The notes below the pieces were generated by a model. That model was not told the DNA's origin and did not search any database. It saw only the letters and a list, made by a program, of their open reading frames with translations. 64,000 nucleotides of DNA. Source: Antarcticibacterium flavum (GTDB taxonomy: Bacteria; Bacteroidota; Bacteroidia; Flavobacteriales; Flavobacteriaceae). Shown here in pieces: positions 15,676 to 24,283 of the stretch. Every line of letters starts with the position of its first letter. The first letter of the stretch is position 1. The stretch is taken from NCBI RefSeq assembly GCF_006159205.1, contig NZ_CP040812.1, positions 2,480,001-2,544,000 on the forward strand, read 5' to 3'. A program made the position numbers and the translations under genes.

Positions 15676-18048
15676 CTATTGAGGATAACTTGCCTGAATT
15701 ACCAGTTTATTCCCTTTGGATGTAAATCTTTTGGCATTTTTACTTTCTTCTGAAGGGACTGTGGAATCCAGAATGTTTATTCCGGGAAAGGATGCTTCAG
15801 GAAGTTCGAGCACCAGGGTCCAGGTAGGATCCTTCTGAAGAATCTCAATGTTCAGCCTGCCTTCTTTTTTGGTATAAAAAATATCCAATTCATTTTCTGC
15901 AATATGAACATTTTCAAGCGAGGCCTCATCCCAGGAAGAGGGCATAAGTGGAGTGATAGTCACCCTTTTTTCAGAAGCCTTGGGATCTACTCCAAAGAAC
16001 TGTTTTATAATTGGTACTGCAAAGCTGTAGATGTTCCAGGCCTGTACCACCATCCCGTAATCGGGGCTAACCTCGTACATACTTCCCGGCAGGGCATAGC
16101 TAAAGCTCCTTGTCATTCGCTGCAGGTAATCCAGGGCCTTATCAGGATTTCCGTAGTTGTTTTCAGCTATTGCCTGCACTCCTGTAGGTAAGGTCATAAC
16201 GGCTCCGGTATAGGAAAAGGCTTTGCTGCCTTTAAAAGAACCTTCATCTGTGCCCGCAAGGGAATCCCGGTCTATTCCGGTTACAAAGACCCCAAAGGGG
16301 TTTACGAATTTCTCTGCAGTGGAGAGCGCCTTTCTTGCCTGCGTGGTATCTGCGATCTTCATCTCCATAGGAGTGTTCACTACCCAGTTGTGATGTAACA
16401 CGAAAGGCTTGGCCTCTATGGAAGGGTTTTCCTCTATAAATTTCCTTGTTTGTTGGAGCTCTTTTACCGCCCAGGGTTTATGGAGAGTATCTGCTCTTAC
16501 AATGGCATCTTCTATTAGCCTTAGGGCCTGTTCATCTGTTCCAATGAAATCGGCAAAGGAGTTATGATCTTCAGACCAGAATTGGGTTCTTATTTTCTCT
16601 TTCAGTAAACCGGCGATACTGTCATATTGTTTTGAAGCAGGTGTTTTATCCAGTTCAGCAGCCATTTTAGAGGCGTCTGCAAAGGCTTTTTGGGTATAGG
16701 CAGCCACATCTATCATTTCGCTGTCAAGTCCGTGGATTTCCATCATTCCGAAGCCATCAGGAAACAGGTTCTTGTTCTCATCTTTTTCTGTAAGCAGCCA
16801 GTCCAGTCCTTTTTCTATAGTGGGATAATATTTTTGCAAAAATTCGCGGTCCCCATTCCATTTATAGATCTCCCAGATAAGAGAGGCGAATTGAGGGGTT
16901 TCATTGATATTTCCTTTATTGAAAACATAACCGTTGGTAGACATTTCATGAATGATCCGGCCATTGCCGTTTACAGCATTGGATACGCTGTCCAAAAGTT
17001 TAATTGTGTTATACACCGGCTCCACCTGTCCAACCGCCATATAACCTTGCAGAGCATACTCGCTGTCCACGCCGAACCACCAGGGATAATCTGGTAATCC
17101 CGCACCTATCCCGCTGCCAATTTGAGGAACGGTGCGCACCAGCCAGTCGCTGTTATATTTGAGCCACTCAAAGGTTTGCTGCATTTTTTTATCAGGAATG
17201 CGAAGGCGTGATCTTTCTTCCAGCTTTTGATACCGTTCCTGTTTTTCTTTAATAAGTGCAGCGTAATTTTCCTTCAGGGAATTGAAGGTTGCTATTGCTG
17301 CATCTGCAGAGGTGTAGGAGCCGGTGAGGAAGAAATTAATGATTTCTTTTTCTCCTGCAGGGATTTGGAGTGCATACTTCAATTCTCCAGCCGCAGAGGA
17401 GCTGGTCTGCTTAGGGATTTCCTTAACGTTCAAATGGCTACCATATAATGCAAACCAAGGGTTTTTAACGTCTTTGGCCATAACAGCGTTTTGCTCCTTA
17501 AGGAACCAGATGGTGTCTCTGGCGTTTATCATATTGGTTTCCTCGCCCAACCAGGTGGGACGGAGATCCACATTGCCCAGAAAAGAAAAATTAAGATCTA
17601 TTTTATCTGCGGAGTTATTGTGTAAAATAAACTGGACTACAATTCCTTCGGTATTGTCCGGGACAAATTGCCACCGTTCTACCTCGAGGCCTTTCTTTAC
17701 ATCAAAGATGTGCCGATTTGCAGTAGGATAATTGATGAATTTAGTGGCATTATTTAAGGCATAACTACCATCGCCAATGCGTAGAGTCGCCTCAAACCCA
17801 TCCATCAATTTAATAGGATGGTTCCAGATCCCTCCCATTTCTCCCGGGATATGCCAACCCAGATCCGGAAAGCTACCATCCTGATGCCCCACCATATAAA
17901 TTCGGTTTCCCGCGGTTACATACGGCGAAGAGAGATATGCTTCTGTCCCCTCTATGGAAGGACTGTCTTTGTACAGTACAGACATATCCTCCTGGGGATA
18001 AGCATTAAGGTATAAGAAAAAACAAAGAAAGAATAAGGAATATTTCAT
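15676..18048 (-). CDS. Secreted six-hairpin glycosidase
   Basis: A 790-residue exported protein with a signal peptide at residues 1-19 (MKYSLFFLCFFLYLNAYPQ). The N-terminal ~270 residues look beta-rich. From about 290 to 700 there is an (alpha/alpha)6-type catalytic domain with WWFGVDSEYALQGY, EMSTNGYVFNKGN, FPDGFGMMEIHGLDSEMID and a C-terminal ALPGSMYEVSPDYG. These suggest an inverting glycosidase of the glycogen-debranching/GH63-like clan; acid residues in the GFGMMEIHG and DSEYAL blocks are candidates for catalysis. The substrate cannot be told. An ATG 27 codons upstream is in frame, but the signal peptide fixes the start at 18048. No SusCD pair is adjacent. Confidence 0.72.
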   Translation of the reverse strand: MKYSLFFLCFFLYLNAYPQEDMSVLYKDSPSIEGTEAYLSSPYVTAGNRIYMVGHQDGSFPDLGWHIPGEMGGIWNHPIKLMDGFEATLRIGDGSYALNNATKFINYPTANRHIFDVKKGLEVERWQFVPDNTEGIVVQFILHNNSADKIDLNFSFLGNVDLRPTWLGEETNMINARDTIWFLKEQNAVMAKDVKNPWFALYGSHLNVKEIPKQTSSSAAGELKYALQIPAGEKEIINFFLTGSYTSADAAIATFNSLKENYAALIKEKQERYQKLEERSRLRIPDKKMQQTFEWLKYNSDWLVRTVPQIGSGIGAGLPDYPWWFGVDSEYALQGYMAVGQVEPVYNTIKLLDSVSNAVNGNGRIIHEMSTNGYVFNKGNINETPQFASLIWEIYKWNGDREFLQKYYPTIEKGLDWLLTEKDENKNLFPDGFGMMEIHGLDSEMIDVAAYTQKAFADASKMAAELDKTPASKQYDSIAGLLKEKIRTQFWSEDHNSFADFIGTDEQALRLIEDAIVRADTLHKPWAVKELQQTRKFIEENPSIEAKPFVLHHNWVVNTPMEMKIADTTQARKALSTAEKFVNPFGVFVTGIDRDSLAGTDEGSFKGSKAFSYTGAVMTLPTGVQAIAENNYGNPDKALDYLQRMTRSFSYALPGSMYEVSPDYGMVVQAWNIYSFAVPIIKQFFGVDPKASEKRVTITPLMPSSWDEASLENVHIAENELDIFYTKKEGRLNIEILQKDPTWTLVLELPEASFPGINILDSTVPSEESKNAKRFTSKGNKLVIQASYPQ

Positions 18049-18189
18049 GTGAGGAGGTCTTTCAAATGAATGGAAGATACGAACAAATTTTAAGCAGCAA
18101 ATCCCAAAACCGAAAATTCCAAATCCCAAGCACCATATAATTCCTGGCCGGCAGAAGAGTATTGTAGATTGTCTGGATTAACCTTACAT

Positions 18190-18250
18190 TCTAGTCTCTG
18201 GTCTCTAGTCTCTAGTTTCTAGTTTCTAGTCTCTAGTCTCTAGTCTCTAG
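18190..18250. repeat. Heptamer tandem repeat (TCTAGTC)n
   Basis: Eight full 7-bp units plus five bases, consensus TCTAGTC with single changes (TCTGGTC, TCTAGTT). It lies in the 334-bp gap between the glycosidase and RNase G genes; the rest of the gap holds a second repeat and a terminator, with no coding signal. Confidence 0.85.
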
Positions 18251-18286
18251 AAGCGTTAGCGGTCCAGATTCTATTTAAAAAGACAT

Positions 18287-18314
18287 CTCACTTTTCAATA
18301 CTCACTTCTCAATA
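18287..18314. repeat. Two 14-bp direct repeats (2 x 7)
   Basis: CTCACTTTTCAATA and CTCACTTCTCAATA stand head to tail, differing at one base. The 14-bp unit is twice the 7-bp period of the repeat at 18190. Confidence 0.65.
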
Positions 18315-18327
18315 CTAACATCTATAA

Positions 18328-18364
18328 ACAAAAAAAAACGCCTCCCAATTAAATGAAAGGCGTT
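18328..18364 (-). terminator. Terminator of the RNase G gene
   Basis: ACGCCT (18338-18343) pairs with AGGCGT (18358-18363). On the minus strand the stem is followed by a run of nine or more U, 20 nt past the RNase G stop codon. Confidence 0.8.
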
Positions 18365-18382
18365 TATAACAATATATGTTGT

Positions 18383-19921
18383 TTACTCTATTACTTCCCC
18401 GTTCTTATCGTGGAAGTGATATTCGAGGTACGTGTAAGCATCTCTTGGTAAAATTTTTACCCAGCGCTTATGGTCAAAGAACCATTGGGAGCGGGGCGAT
18501 GGAAAGCCTCTTGTTAAAAAGGCTGCAATAAATGGATGAGCACTAAGGGTGATCTTTTTATAATCCTTCTTAATGATCCTTTCCAGGTCGGTCTTTATTT
18601 TATCAATAACAATGATTGGTGCTTCAATTTCACCATCACCATTGGGGTTTTCTTCCCGGGTTTTGATATTAGTTTCCGGCCTTACTCGTTGTCTTGTAAT
18701 TTGTATCAAGCCAAACTTACTTGGCGGTAAGATCTTATGCTTTGCACGATCATCGCTCATTTCATTTTTAAGGTGATCGTAGAGGGCCTTTCTGTTGTCA
18801 GGATTGCCCATGTCTATGAAGTCGATAACAATGATACCTCCCATATCGCGTAATCGCAATTGGCGGGCAATTTCGGTTGCACTTATGAGGTTCACCTCCA
18901 ATGCGGTATCCTCCTGATTTTTTGCTTTGTTGGACCTGTTGCCACTGTTCACGTCTATAACGTGCATGGCTTCAGTATGCTCTATTATGAGATATGCACC
19001 CTTACTCATAGAAACGGTGCGGCCAAATGAAGTTTTTATTTGTCTTTCGATACCAAATTTTTCAAAAACGGGAACGTTTGATTGATACAATTTTACTATT
19101 GACTCTTTGTTCGGGGCAATCTCTGCCACGTAATCTTTGATTTGTGAATAAAGCGTTTCATCGTCCACCCATATGGATGTAAAGGTATCATTAAAGATAT
19201 CTCTTAATATTGATGATGCCCTGTTCAATTCTCCAAGTACCTTGGAGGGGTGGGGCGCTTTATACAGCTTTTTGCACATGCCTGTCCAGCGATCCAGTAA
19301 ATTCTGGAGATCTCTGTCCAATTCTGCTACTTTTTTGCCTTCTGCCACTGTACGAACAATGATCCCAAAACCTTTTGGTTTTATACTCTTCACCAATCTT
19401 TTTAGACGGTCCTTTTCTTCCTTGCTTTCTATCTTTTGAGAGACAGAAACGCGGTTGGAAAAAGGAACCAGCACTATATAGCGGCCCGGCAGGGAAAGCT
19501 CTGAGCTTATCCTTGGACCCTTGGTGGAGATGGGTTCTTTCATTACCTGTACCAGTAACGACTGATTTGATTTTAGAACGTCAGTTATACTACCGTCCTT
19601 ATCAATATCCTTTTCAAAAGTAAAATTCTGTAAGGAATAATCTTTTAATTTACCTGTGCTTACACGTTTTATGAATTTCAACAATGAAGAGACCTGAGGG
19701 CCCAGATCGTGATAGTGTAAAAAACCATCTTTGGTATAGCCTACATTTACAAATGCGGCATTTAGCCCGGGAACAGATTTTCGCACCTTGGCAATAAATA
19801 TATCACCAACGGCAAAATTACTGTCGTCTTCTTCCTTGTTTAGTTCAACAAGTTTTCCATCTTTTAATAAGGCAAAATCTACAGCAGAGGAACCAGATCT
19901 TATAATCAATTCTTTGTCCAC
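18383..19921 (-). CDS. rng: RNase E/G-family endoribonuclease
   Basis: Single-strand endoribonuclease for RNA processing and decay, 512 residues, RNase G-sized. An S1-like domain is at ~35-125 (FIAKVRKSVPGLNAAFVNVGY), and catalytic metal aspartates sit in MHVIDVNSG and IVIDFIDM. The region that holds the Zn-link (CPxC) in E. coli RNase E/G has no cysteines here: after FGLIQITRQRVRPE it runs NIKTREENPNGDG. The start is a GTG at 19921 (VDKELIIRS), with no in-frame ATG nearby. A small palindrome (ATCCCG/CGGGAT, 19936-19954) lies just upstream in the leader. Confidence 0.88.
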   Translation of the reverse strand: MDKELIIRSGSSAVDFALLKDGKLVELNKEEDDSNFAVGDIFIAKVRKSVPGLNAAFVNVGYTKDGFLHYHDLGPQVSSLLKFIKRVSTGKLKDYSLQNFTFEKDIDKDGSITDVLKSNQSLLVQVMKEPISTKGPRISSELSLPGRYIVLVPFSNRVSVSQKIESKEEKDRLKRLVKSIKPKGFGIIVRTVAEGKKVAELDRDLQNLLDRWTGMCKKLYKAPHPSKVLGELNRASSILRDIFNDTFTSIWVDDETLYSQIKDYVAEIAPNKESIVKLYQSNVPVFEKFGIERQIKTSFGRTVSMSKGAYLIIEHTEAMHVIDVNSGNRSNKAKNQEDTALEVNLISATEIARQLRLRDMGGIIVIDFIDMGNPDNRKALYDHLKNEMSDDRAKHKILPPSKFGLIQITRQRVRPETNIKTREENPNGDGEIEAPIIVIDKIKTDLERIIKKDYKKITLSAHPFIAAFLTRGFPSPRSQWFFDHKRWVKILPRDAYTYLEYHFHDKNGEVIE

Positions 19922-20053
19922 TCTATTAGATTTTTATCCCGCTTTAGTCGGGATGGATTAAACAATATTTTTATCACAGGGTTTTTAAGCCTGAAGAAAC
20001 CTTTGGCTTAAATAATGTAAACCAGGTTTCAATTTCAAAGAACGTCTTGTACT

Positions 20054-20081
20054 AAAAAAAGTAGTGAGAGCACTACTTTTT
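20054..20081 (-). terminator. Terminator after the 29-residue basic protein gene
   Basis: AGTAGTG (20060-20066) and CACTACT (20071-20077) form a perfect 7-bp stem with a 4-nt loop, followed by U7 on the minus strand. The stem includes the stop codon of the small gene. Confidence 0.75.
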
Positions 20082-20162
20082 CTTATGGCGGTTAGCTCTG
20101 CTTCGCTTTTTTCTTTTGTGAGTAGCTACCTTATGTCTTTTTCTTTTCTTACCACTTGGCAT
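20073..20162 (-). CDS. 29-residue very basic protein, possible ribosomal protein
   Basis: ATG at 20162 opens MPSGKKRKRHKVATHKRKKR and ends nine residues later in RHKKK-TAG, 29 residues, more than half Lys, Arg or His. It is flanked upstream by HU and ends in a strong terminator, so it looks like a real short gene. From memory, near-identical short basic proteins occur throughout the Bacteroidota next to the RNase G gene. Composition and size suggest a ribosomal protein of the bTHX kind or the bL38 protein reported in the Flavobacterium johnsoniae ribosome structure; I cannot confirm which from sequence alone. Confidence 0.7.
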   Translation of the reverse strand: MPSGKKRKRHKVATHKRKKRSRANRHKKK

Positions 20163-20212
20163 AGTGTCGATTTTAAATTAGTATTCTATTTCTTATCTCT
20201 TATAAGAGAGTT

Positions 20213-20503
20213 TTATTTTACTTCTACGTTAGTCTTAACACCATCCACAAATACTCGTGCAGGCTTAAATGCCGGTATATTGTGTGCCGGGATCTTGATT
20301 GTAGTGTTCTTTGAAATGTTTCTTCCGGTCTTTTCAGCTCTTGTTTTGATCACAAAGCTTCCAAATCCTCTTAAATAAACATTATCACCGCTTTCTAAAG
20401 ATGTTTTTACTTCTTCCATGAATGTTTCCACAGTAGCTTGAACATCTCCTTTTTCCATTCCTAATTTTTCAGAAATTTTTGCTACGATATCTGCTTTCGT
20501 CAT
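20213..20503 (-). CDS. HU/IHF-family DNA-binding protein
   Basis: Nucleoid protein of 96 residues. The N-terminal helices MTKADIVAKISEKLG and the DNA-arm region GRNISKNTTIKIPAHNIPAFKPA are classical for HU. It acts as a dimer that bends DNA. It lies just upstream of the 29-residue basic protein, with a good promoter 45 nt before the start. Confidence 0.92.
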   Translation of the reverse strand: MTKADIVAKISEKLGMEKGDVQATVETFMEEVKTSLESGDNVYLRGFGSFVIKTRAEKTGRNISKNTTIKIPAHNIPAFKPARVFVDGVKTNVEVK

Positions 20504-20547
20504 TTTCGTACTATTTTATAATTGGGGTTTCTTAATTTTCAAGGGGG

Positions 20548-20579
20548 CAAATATAAGAATTAAATCTCCAATATTTCAA
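20548..20579 (-). promoter_or_regulatory. Promoter of the HU gene
   Basis: On the minus strand TTG (20579-20577), a 21-nt spacer and TATATTTG (20555-20548) fit the Bacteroidota consensus. The HU ATG is 45 nt downstream. Confidence 0.65.
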
Positions 20580-20640
20580 TCCTAATTCATTAAATAGTAA
20601 CCAAATAAAGATTTATACTTGCAAACAAACTTCTGCATAC

Positions 20641-21687
20641 ATGGATTTTGCTAAAACCCTCATTTTTTGGTATTTAAAGAATAAGCGGGAATTACCCTGG
20701 AGGCAAAAAAAAGATCCATATCACATTTGGCTTAGTGAAATTATACTTCAGCAAACGCGAATCGAACAAGGTTTGCCTTATTATTTGAAATTTATTAATG
20801 CTTATCCTAACGTTTTTGAACTTGCCAGCGCACCTCTTGAGCATGTTCTAAAAAACTGGCAGGGACTGGGTTATTATTCCCGGGCCAGAAACCTGCATAC
20901 AGCTGCAAAATATATAGTAGAAGAACTTGACGGAGTATTTCCTCTAAATTATAAGGGGTTAAAAGAATTAAAGGGAGTGGGGGATTATACTGCAAGTGCA
21001 ATTGCCTCGATTTGTTACCACGAACCGGTCGCCGTGGTAGATGGGAATGTATACCGCGTCCTGGCCAGATATTTTAAAATTGATACACCTATTAATAGTA
21101 CCGCAGGGATCAGGGAATTTAAAGCACTTGCCCGGGAACTTCTGGACCGGGAGAATCCCGGGGACCATAACCAGTCGATAATGGAATTTGGTGCCATTCA
21201 ATGTAAGCCTCAACAACCTCTTTGCGACACCTGCCCATTCTCCGGAAGTTGCCTTGCATTAAAGACCGGAAAAATTAAGGATCTGCCGGTGAAATTGAAA
21301 AAAGCCAAAGTGAAGAAACGCTATTTTAATTACCTGGTATTTCTTTCAGAAGAGAACAAGACCATATTGGAGCAACGTGAAGGCAGGGGGATATGGGAAG
21401 GCCTGTTCCAATTCCCTTTATTAGAGACAAAAGATCTTTTAAAGCCGGAGGAGATATTTAATGATTCCAGGTTTCTGGAAATGGCGGGGAAGGAAGTGCG
21501 GGAAATAACCCTATTTAATGAAAGCCCTGTCATTCATAAATTGTCCCATCAACATCTTTATACCCGGTTTTGGCTTATCGAAAAGAAGGAATTGGATGGG
21601 GAGGGAATTCCTGCTCAACAATTAAAGGAGTATCCTGTACCGGTGCTTATAGCCAATTTCCTGAAGGAGTATGATTTTACATATTGA
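20641..21687 (+). CDS. mutY: A/G-specific adenine glycosylase MutY
   Basis: Base-excision enzyme that removes adenine mispaired with 8-oxoguanine. Catalytic Glu33 lies in LSEIILQQTR, the helix-hairpin-helix is LKGVGDYTASAI, and the catalytic Asp is in VVDGNV (Asp134). The 4Fe-4S ligands form C-x6-C-x2-C-x5-C (CKPQQPLCDTCPFSGSC). The C-terminal NUDIX-like 8-oxoG sensor contains HKLSHQHLYTRF. 348 residues, normal. mutY-ssb-gldE-gldD run in one direction, an order I recognise from other Flavobacteriia. Confidence 0.95.
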   Translation: MDFAKTLIFWYLKNKRELPWRQKKDPYHIWLSEIILQQTRIEQGLPYYLKFINAYPNVFELASAPLEHVLKNWQGLGYYSRARNLHTAAKYIVEELDGVFPLNYKGLKELKGVGDYTASAIASICYHEPVAVVDGNVYRVLARYFKIDTPINSTAGIREFKALARELLDRENPGDHNQSIMEFGAIQCKPQQPLCDTCPFSGSCLALKTGKIKDLPVKLKKAKVKKRYFNYLVFLSEENKTILEQREGRGIWEGLFQFPLLETKDLLKPEEIFNDSRFLEMAGKEVREITLFNESPVIHKLSHQHLYTRFWLIEKKELDGEGIPAQQLKEYPVPVLIANFLKEYDFTY

Positions 21688-21787
21688 GATTTCTGTCCTA
21701 TCTTAATGCCTGCTGAGGATTTTTTAGCTATTTTTAAAATTATTATTAAACAAAATGCTGTAATTTAGCAGATTAAATTTTTCAACT

Positions 21788-22300
21788 ATGACTGGAACTC
21801 TCAATAAAGTAATGCTTATAGGCCACACGGGTGATGATGTGAAAATGCATTATTTTGAAGGTGGTAATTCCATAGGCAGGTTTCCCCTGGCAACCAACGA
21901 GGTTTATACAAATAAAGCTACAGGGCAGCGGGTTGAGAATACAGAATGGCACAATATTGTGGTACGGAACAAAGCTGCAGAGATTTGTGAAAAATACCTT
22001 AAGAAAGGCGATAAGGTTTATATCGAAGGCCGTCTTAAAACCAGGAAATGGACAGATGACAAGGGGATGGAAAGATACACTGTAGAGGTACAGTGTACAG
22101 ATTTTACATTCCTTACCCCTCCTCCGGGAAGTGGAACCTCCCAGGGAAATGCCTCACAGGGCAGCTCCTCCCAGGGTAATAAACAACAGGAAACCGGATC
22201 TCAAAATCCGGGAGCTGCAAGGCAGCAATCCCCCGCAAAAAATGATACTTTTGCCAGTAATTCGATGGGCAATGAAGATGAAGATGATTTGCCCTTCTAA
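21788..22300 (+). CDS. ssb: Single-stranded DNA-binding protein
   Basis: 170-residue SSB. The OB fold spans residues 1-110 (GTLNKVMLIGHTGDD, ENTEWHNIVVRNKAAEI, YIEGRLKTRKW). A Gln/Ser/Gly-rich linker follows, ending in the acidic tip DEDDLPF that binds partner proteins. It lies 100 nt after mutY, and gldE follows after 21 nt. Confidence 0.95.
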   Translation: MTGTLNKVMLIGHTGDDVKMHYFEGGNSIGRFPLATNEVYTNKATGQRVENTEWHNIVVRNKAAEICEKYLKKGDKVYIEGRLKTRKWTDDKGMERYTVEVQCTDFTFLTPPPGSGTSQGNASQGSSSQGNKQQETGSQNPGAARQQSPAKNDTFASNSMGNEDEDDLPF

Positions 22301-22321
22301 GTTTAACTAAATTATAAGCTA

Positions 22322-23647
22322 TTGGATCCGGATCCTCCCAGTTTAATTTCCCTCTTTTTAAGTTTTGATTATTCCCAGGTCATAAGTGTGTTGATGCTTC
22401 TTGTCCTGCTCATTTGTTCTGCTTTGATAAGCGGGGCAGAGGTGGCTTTCTTTTCCCTTACCCCTGCAAATTTCATTACAGAGTCGGGCAAACGCAGCAA
22501 TGCACAAAAGATAGTGGTGAGGCTGCTGGATAAACCAAAGAAGTTGCTTGCCACCATACTGGTAGCAAATAATACTATTAATATTGCGATTGTCCTGCTT
22601 TTTGATTTGCTTACAGATGAGTTCTTTGGCAGGATGAATACCGTGGTCTTTGGACTTGATTTTAAATTTATCGTGGAGGTTGGGGTTATAACTTTTCTCA
22701 TTCTCCTGTTCGGGGAAATCCTTCCAAAGGTATATGCAAGCCGCAACAATGTGAAATTCTCCAATTTCATGGCCTATCCTATGAACGTGCTTGACACTCT
22801 TTTTGCACCGTTAAGTACCCCAATGAGAGCTGTAACCCTGTACATACATGAAAGATTGGGAAAACAGAAAAGTTATATTAGCATAGACCAGCTCTCACAA
22901 GCTCTGGAGCTTACCAGAGAAGAAGACACGACCAAAGAGGAACAAAAGATACTAAAGGGGATTGTGTCCTTTGGGAACACAGATACCAAGCAGGTCATGC
23001 GGCCCAGGATGGATATTTTTGCTCTTAATCAAAACCAATCTTTTAAAGAGATAATCCCCGAGATCATTGAGAATGGTTATTCCCGTATTCCTGTATATAA
23101 AGAGAATATAGACCAGGTAGTGGGAATCCTTTATGTTAAGGACCTGCTCCCATACCTGGATAAAAAGAATTTTGAATGGACCTCATTATTACGTGATCCT
23201 TATTTCATACCTGAAAATAAAAAGCTGGATGATCTTCTAAAGGAATTCAAGGAAAAGAAAATTCACCTTGCTATTGTGGTAGATGAATATGGTGGCACCA
23301 GTGGTCTTATTTCCTTAGAGGATATTATCGAAGAGATTGTGGGGGATATAAGTGATGAATTTGATGATGAGGATTTGATCTTTTCTAAACTTGATGACAG
23401 TAATTTCGTTTTTGAAGGGAAAACCCCTTTAAAAGATTTTTATAAGATAATACGTCTCGAGGATCCTGTTGCCTTTGAAGAAAACAAGGGGGAATCTGAG
23501 ACTTTGGCAGGATTTTTACTGGAAATATCGGGAGGTTTTCCTAAAAAGAATGAGATAATTACCTTTTTAAACTACAAGTTTACTGTTGAGGTAATTGATG
23601 ATAAAAGGATCAAACAAATAAAGCTAAGTATTGAGCCGGTTTCCTAA
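22322..23647 (+). CDS. gldE: Gliding-motility protein GldE (CNNM/CorC-type membrane protein)
   Basis: 441 residues: an N-terminal DUF21/CNNM membrane domain (~20-200, three to four helices), two CBS domains (~215-345, MRPRMDIFALNQN and VDEYGGTSGLISLEDI) and a C-terminal CorC_HlyC domain. Called GldE rather than a generic CorC homolog because it sits directly before gldD, as in Flavobacterium, where GldE supports gliding and can be partly replaced by GldD overproduction. The start is a TTG at 22322, in frame with no upstream ATG. Confidence 0.85.
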   Translation: MDPDPPSLISLFLSFDYSQVISVLMLLVLLICSALISGAEVAFFSLTPANFITESGKRSNAQKIVVRLLDKPKKLLATILVANNTINIAIVLLFDLLTDEFFGRMNTVVFGLDFKFIVEVGVITFLILLFGEILPKVYASRNNVKFSNFMAYPMNVLDTLFAPLSTPMRAVTLYIHERLGKQKSYISIDQLSQALELTREEDTTKEEQKILKGIVSFGNTDTKQVMRPRMDIFALNQNQSFKEIIPEIIENGYSRIPVYKENIDQVVGILYVKDLLPYLDKKNFEWTSLLRDPYFIPENKKLDDLLKEFKEKKIHLAIVVDEYGGTSGLISLEDIIEEIVGDISDEFDDEDLIFSKLDDSNFVFEGKTPLKDFYKIIRLEDPVAFEENKGESETLAGFLLEISGGFPKKNEIITFLNYKFTVEVIDDKRIKQIKLSIEPVS

Positions 23648-23676
23648 AGCAAGGTGCCTGCCCCATTTAAATTTTC

Positions 23677-24240
23677 ATGAAGAACGTTTTACCCTATATC
23701 CTGTGTTTATTCTTATTAGCCTCCTGTGGGGATGAGGCAGTACCCAAACCAAAGGCATTTTTAGCCCTGGAGTATCCCGAAGCCAATTACCTGCCTTTCC
23801 GCCTCAATTGTCCGTTTAGTTTTGAAAAGAACGATCTAAGCATTGCAAGACCGGCCCGGAGCAGTAATCCTTGCTGGATAAATTTGGACTACCAGCTGTT
23901 AAATGCTACTGTTTTTATCACTTACCAAAGCGTGAATGGCAATATAGACTCCTTGCTTATGGACGCACAGCGGCTGCCGCTGCAACACACCATAAAAGCC
24001 GATTTTATCGAAGGTGATATCTACACCAATCCTGGACACAACACCTACGGAATGTTCTACGAAGTAGATGGAGATGCTGCTTCACAGGCGCAATTTTATG
24101 TGACAGATAGTGTTAGTCATTTTTTGACCGGCTCGCTGTACTTTAACAAAAAGCCCAACTTTGATTCCATTATGCCGGCTGCAGCCTATCTCAAAAAAGA
24201 TATGAAACATCTTATGGAAACCCTCAAATGGCAGGATTAG
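23677..24240 (+). CDS. gldD: Gliding-motility lipoprotein GldD
   Basis: 187-residue lipoprotein: signal peptide with lipobox LLASC (Cys17). The mature part begins GDEAVPKPKAFLALEYP, typical of GldD. It is needed for gliding and type IX secretion-linked functions in Flavobacterium and is anchored in the cell envelope. It lies 29 nt after gldE. The core gliding adhesin machinery is not in this window. Confidence 0.9.
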   Translation: MKNVLPYILCLFLLASCGDEAVPKPKAFLALEYPEANYLPFRLNCPFSFEKNDLSIARPARSSNPCWINLDYQLLNATVFITYQSVNGNIDSLLMDAQRLPLQHTIKADFIEGDIYTNPGHNTYGMFYEVDGDAASQAQFYVTDSVSHFLTGSLYFNKKPNFDSIMPAAAYLKKDMKHLMETLKWQD

Positions 24241-24283
24241 TCTTTTCTTTGTGCCGGTTTCACCACTCAATTAATTTCTGAAA

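Noticed and set aside
18190..18250. CRISPR-like array
   Set aside because: The unit is 7 bp without spacers, and there are no cas genes.
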